NCBI RefSeq assembly: GCF_011769525.1
Contig: NZ_CP050440.1
Span: 6,821,501-6,885,500 of the forward strand
Source of the DNA: Tolypothrix sp. PCC 7910
Lineage (GTDB): Bacteria; Cyanobacteriota; Cyanobacteriia; Cyanobacteriales; Nostocaceae
DNA length: 64,000 nt
Reading direction: 5' to 3'
The notes under the pieces are model-generated. The model ran no database searches, had not been told where the DNA came from, and was given only the letters and a program-made list of their open reading frames with translations. Shown here piece by piece: positions 7,135 through 15,153 of the stretch (position 1 is the stretch's first letter; each line of letters opens with the position of its first letter). The position numbers were made by a program, and so were the translations under genes.

Positions 7135-10092
7135 TCATGAATGATGATTCATCCTTGATTGCGGTACAGAATTTAAATTAATCCGAATAGGTTGGGTACG
7201 ATTATCTGGATTAATTTGTAGCAGGTTATTATCTTGTGTCGCTCCTTCACAAGTATTTGCACCGCCTGATGTAGAACCGTTTACAGATATTCTGCGTGCT
7301 TGTTTGAGCCTTTGCGATAAAGTAAGTCCTGTATTTGTAGGTTGACAAATATCATTTTGAGTCGGTTGTCTAGTCAACTGACGTTGAGCATCATCGGGGC
7401 GATTTACGCCTCTATCACCATTATCTCCACCACCGCCATTACCGCCGCGATCGCCATTACCACCACCACCACCACCGCCATTACTGCCGCCACCGCCACC
7501 ACCACCGCCACCGCCATTACCACCACCACCAGGAGAAACAGTAACTACAGTGATACCTTTGCTAGCGCCAAGTTGTGTATCTTGATAGACACCAGTAAGT
7601 TGTAAGTTAGTTCCTTCTTGAAGAATAATTAATCCGCGGGTATAGCTGACATTTGAAGCAACAGTGGTTGGATCAAAATTTTTGATAGGTTTTACAGTAA
7701 TGGGTCTATCTGAGACAAACTGTTCATTTTCATCAACAAATACAACCTGATTGCTAGTAAAAACTATATCATCACCTTTAGGTACAACTACTAAATTGCC
7801 AGTTTTATCTCTGAATACAACATTTGAGCCTGATAAGAAGGAATTACCTCGAAAGAAAACTTGTTTATCATTAGCCTCAACTCTGTAAATCGGATTTCCT
7901 GACTGATCTTGTTCGACACCAAGACCCTGCCCAAAATTTTTCTGACCGTGCTGGATATTTATTTGACGTGCCGCTATCACGCTACCTGGAACATCAGTAG
8001 GGCCACTAAATTGGAAATTAATTGGGACTGTTTCTTTGGCTTGAAAAACACCAGCAGCATTAATGTCTAGACTTCCTGATTTTATGGTGATGGTATCTAA
8101 TGTAATATTGCCTGTTCTAGAAAATAAAAATGCTATATCTGAGTTTTTGTTATTGGAACCATTATTAAATCGATTTTCAATCGTCTTTGCAATAATGTTT
8201 CCCGCACTCACAAGCATAGAATTGCCAGCTTTAATATCTCCTACTGTGATACTACCCTGTGATGAATTTAAGATAACAGGGCTAGGTATATCAGCAGAAA
8301 CTAAGATTTCATTTGAAATATTTCCCTTAACATTAATGTCACCTTTGCCTGAAAGAATTACAGGCCCAAAGATTCGACCATTTATGGCACCCGGTAATGT
8401 CATATTAATATTGCCATTCACGGTAATGCTTCCTGGCGATGTGGCTACTGTTCCTGATGAATCAGTTGGAGTATTACGTAATTGCTCCAAACCTGCTCGT
8501 AATATTAATGATGGGCTAGTAGCTAAAACAGGAATATCTGGATCTGTGCCCTGGAGAAAAATATTTTTATCGTTGATTGTGATCGCCCTAGTCGATATAT
8601 TACCTCTAGCTTCGATTTTGAGAGAAGGGCCGTTATAATCAGTATTAATATTCACATCACCATTAGAGCTAATTATTGGCTGTGAAGGTGTACCATTCGC
8701 AATACCAAAGGTTAAATTTCCTGCGCTTCCTGATAGATTAAGAACAGAGAAATTTCCTCCAGTGGCAAAACGAGCATTACCAACAAGTATGTCATCACTA
8801 ATTAGACTTAAATCTCCGCCAGTTTGTATAAGAGAACCTGGTCTAGCATTAAATTGAATCTCAATTCCTTGATTGCCCTGAATTTTTAAATTACCTCCTA
8901 CCTGCACAACTCTTGTTGTAATTGCAAAGCTGTCTGGATCATCAAAAAAATCTCTAAGCTGTACTTTGTTTTGAGCCAATAAATTTAAGTCGCCAGATGT
9001 AGTTAAATCCTTGTACTTTAAGTCGCCCAATGATGTAGTTAAATCCTTGAGTGAGTATTCTCCTTCAAAAATAAAATTATTATCTGCTGATATCGTGGCA
9101 TTTTTGCTATAGAGTGCATTAACTACTACATCTCCACTTTGTATAGGCGTATTATTTTTTTGTAATTCTGCATTAGTGTTCAGTAATTTCACTACACCAT
9201 TTTCTACAGTTACACCAGTTGCGACGTTTACATTACCTCCGGTGAGAAGTTCAGGTAATGATAATGGCGTAAAAGGCAAAGAATTAACTGCTGTTTTGGT
9301 TTCTACAGGTAAACCTAAATTTAACAAATTTCCTTCTTGAGAAATACGAACTAATTTTTCTCCCTGTACAGCAGTAATATTTAATTTTCCTCCTGGTACT
9401 TCTATTACCCCTGTACTAATCACCGTTCCGCCTAATAAGGTTAAGCTTTGCCCTGATGAAACCTTTAAAAGACCACCATTAATAATTGCTCCCCCTCCTG
9501 GTTGAGTAAAAGCAAAAGCATTAGGATTTCCTGTTAAATTACTATAACTATTTGTCCCAACAGCATTAAACCATTGATTATTAAAGCCAATGCCACTGGC
9601 TGTAGTAGCGGTAAATGCTGCTGGTACATTCAAGCTGGCATTAGGGCCGAAAATTATCCCGGCAGGATTCATTAAAAATAGGTTGGAATTACCACCTGTA
9701 ACTTGAATTAAGCCGTTAATAATTGAAGCTTCGCCACCGGTGACTCGACCGAGAATATTTTGAATTGATGGGTTAGAAATAAAGTTAGCAGTTTGACCTT
9801 GATTGAGTCCGAATTTCTCAAAGCTGTGGAATAAGTTTGTGCCTGTTTGAGTGCCACCTTGAATATTAAATGTGTTGTCTGTTTGGTTGACAACGGTATT
9901 GGTATCGTTAGGGTTTGGTGTAATTTGGGCTATGGCTTTGGTTGGCAATCCATCTAATAATAACCAACCACAGAAGGCGCAGATTAAACTGAGTGATAGA
10001 GAAGATTTGTAATTCTTCAGGAAAAATAGAGAAATTATCTGTCTATCTCTGCCGTGATATGGAAACGATTTTCCCAAAATAATTTTAGACAT
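7135..10092 (-). CDS. TpsA exoprotein 2, filamentous haemagglutinin N-terminal domain
   Basis: This 985-residue protein has an extended signal region (hydrophobic LSLSLICAFCGWLLL, cleavage near TKAIAQ, about 56) typical of two-partner-secretion cargo. The TPS domain follows (about 57-300) with NLFHSFEKFGLN and the signature NSNLFLMNPAGIIFG (about 135-149), a variant of the NPNGI motif. The middle is repetitive beta-helix sequence (GGNLKIQGN, SGDLNLL, GSITV). Then comes a long glycine/asparagine linker and a conserved tail holding two cysteines (NDICQPTNTG and NTCEG). It should be carried across the outer membrane by the TpsB encoded upstream and lie on the cell surface. Its first 110 codons are nearly identical in DNA to those of the neighbouring TpsA 1. 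Confidence 0.9.
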   Translation of the reverse strand: MSKIILGKSFPYHGRDRQIISLFFLKNYKSSLSLSLICAFCGWLLLDGLPTKAIAQITPNPNDTNTVVNQTDNTFNIQGGTQTGTNLFHSFEKFGLNQGQTANFISNPSIQNILGRVTGGEASIINGLIQVTGGNSNLFLMNPAGIIFGPNASLNVPAAFTATTASGIGFNNQWFNAVGTNSYSNLTGNPNAFAFTQPGGGAIINGGLLKVSSGQSLTLLGGTVISTGVIEVPGGKLNITAVQGEKLVRISQEGNLLNLGLPVETKTAVNSLPFTPLSLPELLTGGNVNVATGVTVENGVVKLLNTNAELQKNNTPIQSGDVVVNALYSKNATISADNNFIFEGEYSLKDLTTSLGDLKYKDLTTSGDLNLLAQNKVQLRDFFDDPDSFAITTRVVQVGGNLKIQGNQGIEIQFNARPGSLIQTGGDLSLISDDILVGNARFATGGNFSVLNLSGSAGNLTFGIANGTPSQPIISSNGDVNINTDYNGPSLKIEARGNISTRAITINDKNIFLQGTDPDIPVLATSPSLILRAGLEQLRNTPTDSSGTVATSPGSITVNGNINMTLPGAINGRIFGPVILSGKGDINVKGNISNEILVSADIPSPVILNSSQGSITVGDIKAGNSMLVSAGNIIAKTIENRFNNGSNNKNSDIAFLFSRTGNITLDTITIKSGSLDINAAGVFQAKETVPINFQFSGPTDVPGSVIAARQINIQHGQKNFGQGLGVEQDQSGNPIYRVEANDKQVFFRGNSFLSGSNVVFRDKTGNLVVVPKGDDIVFTSNQVVFVDENEQFVSDRPITVKPIKNFDPTTVASNVSYTRGLIILQEGTNLQLTGVYQDTQLGASKGITVVTVSPGGGGNGGGGGGGGGGSNGGGGGGGNGDRGGNGGGGDNGDRGVNRPDDAQRQLTRQPTQNDICQPTNTGLTLSQRLKQARRISVNGSTSGGANTCEGATQDNNLLQINPDNRTQPIRINLNSVPQSRMNHHS
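9665..9894. repeat. 230-bp block identical to 12688-12917 (tpsA paralogues)
   Basis: Read base by base, the segment encoding the start of the TPS domain of TpsA 2 is identical over 230 bp to TpsA 1 (offset 3023). Identity falls to a few mismatches over the next 80 bp toward the signal peptide, and drops quickly on the other side. Recent gene conversion or strong recombination explains this better than purifying selection, because silent sites match too. Confidence 0.85.
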
Positions 10093-10226
10093 AGTTTTAA
10101 ATTAGTGGCTGATAAACTGCTATAAAATCATCAAATTTAATAACGCTTGTTATCGAAAAAATATCTTTTAATTAGCTTCATTTAGGATTAATGAGGCTAT
10201 TACACAGAAAAGATATTACTTGGAAA

Positions 10227-13055
10227 TTATAAGTTATAATTAATCTCTGATTGAGGTAGAAAATTTAAATTTCTCGGAACAGGTTGATTGCGATGATCTG
10301 GAATAATTTGTAGAAGATTAGTACCTTGATTGGCATATTCACAAGCATTTGTATTAATGGATGTGGAAGTATTTAGAGAGATTCCACTTGCTTGTTTGAG
10401 CTTTTGCGCTAAAGTAAGACTTGTATTTGTAGGTTGACAAACATCGTTTTGGGATGGTTGTCTAGTCAATTGACGTTGTGCATCATCGGGGCGCTCTACA
10501 AGTCTATCACCATTATCTCCATTACCGCCGCCACCGTCACTACCGCTGCCACCACCATTATCGCCACCACCACCACCGCCACCATTAGGAACAACAGTGA
10601 CTACACTGATGCGGTTGCTAGAGCCAAGTTGCGTATCTTGATAAACACCTAAAATCTGCTCGTTAAATCCGCTTTGAAGAACGATTAATCCGTTAGTATA
10701 ACTAGTATCTGGCAAGACAGTACCTGGATTAAAAGGAACAGTTCTAACTGTTACATTTCCTGTGACAGCTTTGCCATCTTTATCAACAAAAATAATATTT
10801 GAATTTGTATCAGTTGGTTTGTAAAATACTTGTGTATTATCAGATTGAAGTCTATATATTGGATTTCCCGCTTCATCGCGTTCTACACCAAGACCTTGTG
10901 TAAAAGTCTTACCTTTATGCTGGATATTGATGTTACGTGCTGCTCTAATACTGACTGGGATGTCTCTAAGTCCACCATTAGTAAACAAATTAGGAAAATT
11001 GCTTTGTATTTGAAAAATGCCTGGTGTATTAATATCAACATTTCCATATCTAACTTTAATTGAATCTATGACAATGTTACCTGTCTGAGAATTCAAAAAT
11101 AGGACATCTGAGTTTCGAGGATCAAAACTGGTGGTGCTAACAGAAATGTTAGGCGATGATGGATCGAGTAATTGCTTGATAATATTAATATTTCCTGCAC
11201 TAGATAGCATAGTACTACCAGCAGCAATGCTACCATTTATTTTTATTTGGCCTTGAGATGAAGTTACAATAACTGAACCAGTATTAGTAAGATTAGATAT
11301 GAGAGTACCATTGCCATTTACGATCGCATAACCACTCCCATTCACGTTAATATCCCCTGGTGCAGACAGAATCACTGTGCCAAGACCAAAACCGGAAGCA
11401 GGAGGAGTCTCAGGCGATAATATACTAATGTTGCCATTTATGGTGATGCTTGCTGGTGATGTAGGTGTTGCTGTTGATTGAAAAGTTGTTCCTCCTAAAG
11501 CCACTGAGGATGGATTGAGGGAATTTTTTAGATTACTCACACCAGATCGCAATATTAGCGATGAGGTGTTTTTAAGTATCATAATGTCTGGATCGCTTCC
11601 CACTAAGGATGTATTTGCTCGTTCAATTTTAATATCACCATTAGCAGTAATACTACCTCCAGCTTCTATTTTCAATGAAGCTCCTGTATAGTTACCAAAA
11701 GAAACATCACCTTGCGCGCTAATAATTCCCTCTCGATTAGAATCACCAGAGCCAGTAAAACCTGATAAAAATTTTCCTGCTCCACCTAATAAATTGAGAA
11801 TAGAGAAATTTCTACCTGTTGCAAAACGAGCATTACCTACAATTGTGCCATCACTAATTAAGTTAATATCTCCACCTGTTTGAATAATAGAACCTGGCTT
11901 AGTATAAAAAATCAGATAAATATTTTGATTACCTTGAATTGTTAAATTGCCTCCAGCTTGCACAACTCTTTTTTGAGAATCTCCTGCTATCTTAGAAAAA
12001 TCTTGAAATAGTACTTGGTTTTTAGCAAATAAATTTAAATCACCGGATGTAGTTAACTCTCTGAAGTTATCTCCTTCAAAAATGAAATTATTGTCCGCTG
12101 ATAACGTAGCATTTTTACTATAGAGAGAATTGACTACTACATCTCCATTGCTGATAGTTGTTCCAGAGGCTGTCAGCTTGACTACTCCACCTTCTACATT
12201 TACGCCAGTTGCAACAGTTAAATTACCTCCTGTTAATAATTGAGGTAGTGATTTTGGTGTAAACAGCAATGGATTAATAACTGTTTTGGTTTCTATAGGT
12301 AACCCCAGACTCAATAAATTTCCTTCAGGGGTAATGCGAACTAACTTTTCGCCCTCAACAGCAGTAATATTGATTTTACCTCCTGGTGCTGAAACTGCTC
12401 CTGTACTGATTACTGTTCCTCCAACTAAAGTTAAATTTTGACCAGGAAAAACCCCAAGTCCTGTGCTAGAACCACTGTCATTGAGCACCTCTGAGCTATT
12501 ATTAATAATTGCTCCTACATTTGGTTGCGTAAAAGCAAAAGCATCGGGATTGCCTACTAAACTAGTGTAATCATTCTGACCAATAGCATTAAACCATTGA
12601 TTATTAAAACCAATAGCACTAGCTGTAGTAGCGGTAAATGCTGCTGGTACATTCAAACTAGCATTAGCACCAAAAATAATACCAGCCGGATTCATTAAAA
12701 ATAGGTTGGAATTACCACCTGTAACTTGAATTAAGCCGTTAATAATTGAAGCTTCGCCACCGGTGACTCGACCGAGAATATTTTGAATTGATGGGTTAGA
12801 AATAAAGTTAGCAGTTTGACCTTGATTGAGTCCGAATTTCTCAAAGCTGTGGAATAAGTTTGTGCCTGTTTGAGTGCCACCTTGAATATTAAATGTGTTG
12901 TCTGTTTGGTTGACAACAGTATTTGCATCGTTAGGGTTTGGTGTAATTTGGGCTATGGCTTTGGTTGGCAATCCATCTAATAATAACCAACCACAGAGGG
13001 CACTAAGAAATAAAGGAGAGAGGTAATTATTTAGAGCAAACTTAATATTTGACAT
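10227..13055 (-). CDS. TpsA exoprotein 1, filamentous haemagglutinin N-terminal domain
   Basis: This 942-residue paralogue of the next gene has a shorter signal peptide (hydrophobic LFLSALCGWLLLDG, cleavage near TKAIAQ at about 36). The TPS domain carries the same NSNLFLMNPAGIIFG signature (about 115-129). A beta-helix body follows, then a glycine-rich linker and the conserved tail with RPDDAQRQLTRQP and two cysteines (NDVCQPTNTS and NACEY). It lies 131 bp behind tpsB and 134 bp ahead of TpsA 2 on the same strand, so co-transcription is likely. The body has diverged strongly from TpsA 2, while the secretion domain and tail have not. This suggests different surface functions using the same transporter and anchor. 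Confidence 0.9.
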   Translation of the reverse strand: MSNIKFALNNYLSPLFLSALCGWLLLDGLPTKAIAQITPNPNDANTVVNQTDNTFNIQGGTQTGTNLFHSFEKFGLNQGQTANFISNPSIQNILGRVTGGEASIINGLIQVTGGNSNLFLMNPAGIIFGANASLNVPAAFTATTASAIGFNNQWFNAIGQNDYTSLVGNPDAFAFTQPNVGAIINNSSEVLNDSGSSTGLGVFPGQNLTLVGGTVISTGAVSAPGGKINITAVEGEKLVRITPEGNLLSLGLPIETKTVINPLLFTPKSLPQLLTGGNLTVATGVNVEGGVVKLTASGTTISNGDVVVNSLYSKNATLSADNNFIFEGDNFRELTTSGDLNLFAKNQVLFQDFSKIAGDSQKRVVQAGGNLTIQGNQNIYLIFYTKPGSIIQTGGDINLISDGTIVGNARFATGRNFSILNLLGGAGKFLSGFTGSGDSNREGIISAQGDVSFGNYTGASLKIEAGGSITANGDIKIERANTSLVGSDPDIMILKNTSSLILRSGVSNLKNSLNPSSVALGGTTFQSTATPTSPASITINGNISILSPETPPASGFGLGTVILSAPGDINVNGSGYAIVNGNGTLISNLTNTGSVIVTSSQGQIKINGSIAAGSTMLSSAGNINIIKQLLDPSSPNISVSTTSFDPRNSDVLFLNSQTGNIVIDSIKVRYGNVDINTPGIFQIQSNFPNLFTNGGLRDIPVSIRAARNINIQHKGKTFTQGLGVERDEAGNPIYRLQSDNTQVFYKPTDTNSNIIFVDKDGKAVTGNVTVRTVPFNPGTVLPDTSYTNGLIVLQSGFNEQILGVYQDTQLGSSNRISVVTVVPNGGGGGGGDNGGGSGSDGGGGNGDNGDRLVERPDDAQRQLTRQPSQNDVCQPTNTSLTLAQKLKQASGISLNTSTSINTNACEYANQGTNLLQIIPDHRNQPVPRNLNFLPQSEINYNL
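12688..12917. repeat. 230-bp block identical to 9665-9894 (tpsA paralogues)
   Basis: Partner of the block at 9665-9894. It encodes the first part of the TPS domain in TpsA 1. Confidence 0.85.
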
Positions 13056-13186
13056 AGTTTTAAATCACCTCAAATTAAAAGTAAGTTTTATTAGCTGCTA
13101 AAAAATCAGTAACAATGCGGCTAAGTCAGCAAAGGGAGGTTTTTTGGTTTTGAATAGTGGAATTTAATTCAATATCAAACTCCTAG

Positions 13187-15094
13187 TTAAAAGTTGTAGT
13201 TGGCACTAAAATGAAAACCTTGGTCTTGCGCGTTGTTGCCGCGATCGCTTAAATCTATAAAAGGAATGCCGTAGTCTAAACGTATGAGTAGGCGGGGTAT
13301 GGGTTCCCAAAGTAACCCCAAGCCGGCAGATGCTAAGAAGGTTTGATTCGGTAGTGGGTTGGGATTGTTAGCAGCGTTCCACACTGCACCCATATCGACA
13401 AAGGGTGCTAGTTGCAAGTTTGGTAATCCCGCTTGATCCCGGAAGATGGCTATGCGGTTCTCGACTGAAAAACGAAAACCATTGTCCCCAGCACGGGCAT
13501 TTTGGCGATAACCACGCAGAGATTGTCCACCACCAATCAAAAATTGTTGTGAAGGTAGCAAAGAGTCTGGTGTAAGTTGCACATCTGCTTGGGCAATAAG
13601 TAAGTTGTCTCTCCCCAGGCGTTGTACTCTTTGAATCTGTCCTAACCAACTAAAGAAACTACCACCAGGTGCAGAACCAGAGTTAGTTGTGGCATCGAAG
13701 ATATCTAAACCAAAACTAAATTGCGATCGCAATGCCCATGCACCTTGGACATCACGTTTGATGTAATCTTGCCCAAATTTCAACACCCTGGTTCTGGTGT
13801 TACCGTCGTTATCAGGGCCGATACTTAAAGGCCTGGGTATACCTTCAATCACAAAGGTATTCCGCCCATTCTGCAATGCAAACCCTAAAGATAAGGCAAA
13901 TTCTTCCCGGGGAGTTCTAATGAAGGGTTGGCGATAGCTAATTTCATACAACTGGGTATCACCTGTAATGTCTAACTCAGAAAATGGAGCTTGAGTAATT
14001 TTACTATCACTGGGAGAATAGCGTAGTTGCAATGTGCCATTCATGGCATTGACTGGTAATCGGTAGATGAAGTCAAAGGAGTTAGAACCGCCAGTAGTTG
14101 AACGATAATAAGAGGCAATGAGTTCATCACCTAAGCCGCTAACATTGCGATCGCTAATTGCACCACCAAAACGTTCAGAACCTACACCTGGGGGTGAGTA
14201 ATTATCTACGCCGACATTACCACTAATGGGATTGGCTTCTTTAACTCGGACTGTGAGAATACTTTGACCTATATTGGTTCCTGGTGTGAGAATAGCTTCC
14301 ACACTAGCAAATAGAGGATCTTCTTTAAGCAAGCGTAGCTGGTCTTCGATTTTATCAACTCTGAGGGGTTTCCCAGCTGCTAAGTTCACACGACTACGCA
14401 CATAGCCTGGGTTTAGCCGTTGAGTTCCCTCGATTTCTATTTTTTCTAAAGAACCTTCGATAACTTGGATTTTGGCTATACCATCGGTAATCGTCTGTTC
14501 TGTGACAATTGCTCTAGATGTTAAATAACCTCGATTTAAATAAAGCTGAGTAATACTATCTGCCACACTTTGGAGTTCTTTAAGCGTGATTGAACGCCCC
14601 TCAAAGGGTTTGGTAATTGGGGTAATTTCCTCTGGGCGGAAGATGGTACTACCGACAACTTCAATTTTATTGACGGGTATGCTGATGTTTGGCTGTTCTG
14701 GTGTGGTTGTGGGCGCTGGTACGGGAACAGTTGGTTGTTCTTGAGTGGGTGGGAGAGGTTGAGGTGTTGGTAAAGGTTGGGGAAACCGTTCAATATTTGG
14801 GTTGGTGTCTGTGGGGGCGGGGGTTGTTTGAGCGATCGCAGGTGCCATCAGTAAGTAGAAAATGAAAAATTCTACCCACAATGAAATGGAATTTTTGGGC
14901 ATGGGGAAGAATTTACCAATGCCCAATGCCCAATGCCCAATGCGGCGGGGCTGCTGTTCTTCTCCACTCACAACGGGATGGAGTTTCCCGCCGCTTTTAA
15001 TGAATATGCTATTTTTTGCGATCGCATGATTGTTACTGCCAATTATCTTGACAGTTAAACTCCTCAACCAAGTTATTGCAAATTTTAAATTCAT
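13187..15094 (-). CDS. TpsB outer-membrane transporter (ShlB/FhaC/HecB family)
   Basis: This two-partner-secretion translocator of 635 residues as opened has, in order: a disturbed N-terminus, a signal-like segment (VEFFIFYLLMAPAIAQ), a proline-rich linker, two POTRA domains (about 150-300; NKIEVVGSTIF, GYLTSRAIV, VIEGSLEKIEIEG) and a 16-strand barrel. The Omp85/TpsB signature appears as QSLRGYRQN. The barrel ends in aromatic NYNF, as outer-membrane proteins do. It should secrete the two TpsA proteins encoded just downstream. The first 64 codons include a repeat insertion, so the true start may be the ATG at 14902 (MPKNSISLW, followed by a good signal peptide). Neither start has a strong ribosome site. 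It lies 59 bp behind the caspase gene. Confidence 0.92.
   Translation of the reverse strand: MNLKFAITWLRSLTVKIIGSNNHAIAKNSIFIKSGGKLHPVVSGEEQQPRRIGHWALGIGKFFPMPKNSISLWVEFFIFYLLMAPAIAQTTPAPTDTNPNIERFPQPLPTPQPLPPTQEQPTVPVPAPTTTPEQPNISIPVNKIEVVGSTIFRPEEITPITKPFEGRSITLKELQSVADSITQLYLNRGYLTSRAIVTEQTITDGIAKIQVIEGSLEKIEIEGTQRLNPGYVRSRVNLAAGKPLRVDKIEDQLRLLKEDPLFASVEAILTPGTNIGQSILTVRVKEANPISGNVGVDNYSPPGVGSERFGGAISDRNVSGLGDELIASYYRSTTGGSNSFDFIYRLPVNAMNGTLQLRYSPSDSKITQAPFSELDITGDTQLYEISYRQPFIRTPREEFALSLGFALQNGRNTFVIEGIPRPLSIGPDNDGNTRTRVLKFGQDYIKRDVQGAWALRSQFSFGLDIFDATTNSGSAPGGSFFSWLGQIQRVQRLGRDNLLIAQADVQLTPDSLLPSQQFLIGGGQSLRGYRQNARAGDNGFRFSVENRIAIFRDQAGLPNLQLAPFVDMGAVWNAANNPNPLPNQTFLASAGLGLLWEPIPRLLIRLDYGIPFIDLSDRGNNAQDQGFHFSANYNF
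14915..14996. repeat. repeat element inside the 5' end of tpsB
   Basis: Four CCCAATG-type heptamers are followed by an inverted repeat with GCGGCGGG and CCCGCCGC arms. The element is translated in frame as a low-complexity stretch (GKLHPVVSGEEQQPRRIG...). It resembles mobile heptamer/palindrome repeats found between genes elsewhere in this window. Confidence 0.55.
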
Positions 15095-15153
15095 TATTTT
15101 CTTAAATTATTATGGAAAAATTTCAGCGTTATTAAAATATTTAGTTGAGATAG

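Noticed and set aside
7342-7605. Thr/Ile-rich plus-strand ORF
   Set aside because: It is the complement of the glycine-codon linker of TpsA 2.
8063-8638. 191-codon plus-strand ORF antisense to the second tpsA
   Set aside because: It is a shadow of a real beta-helix coding frame, with no domain resemblance and no ribosome site.
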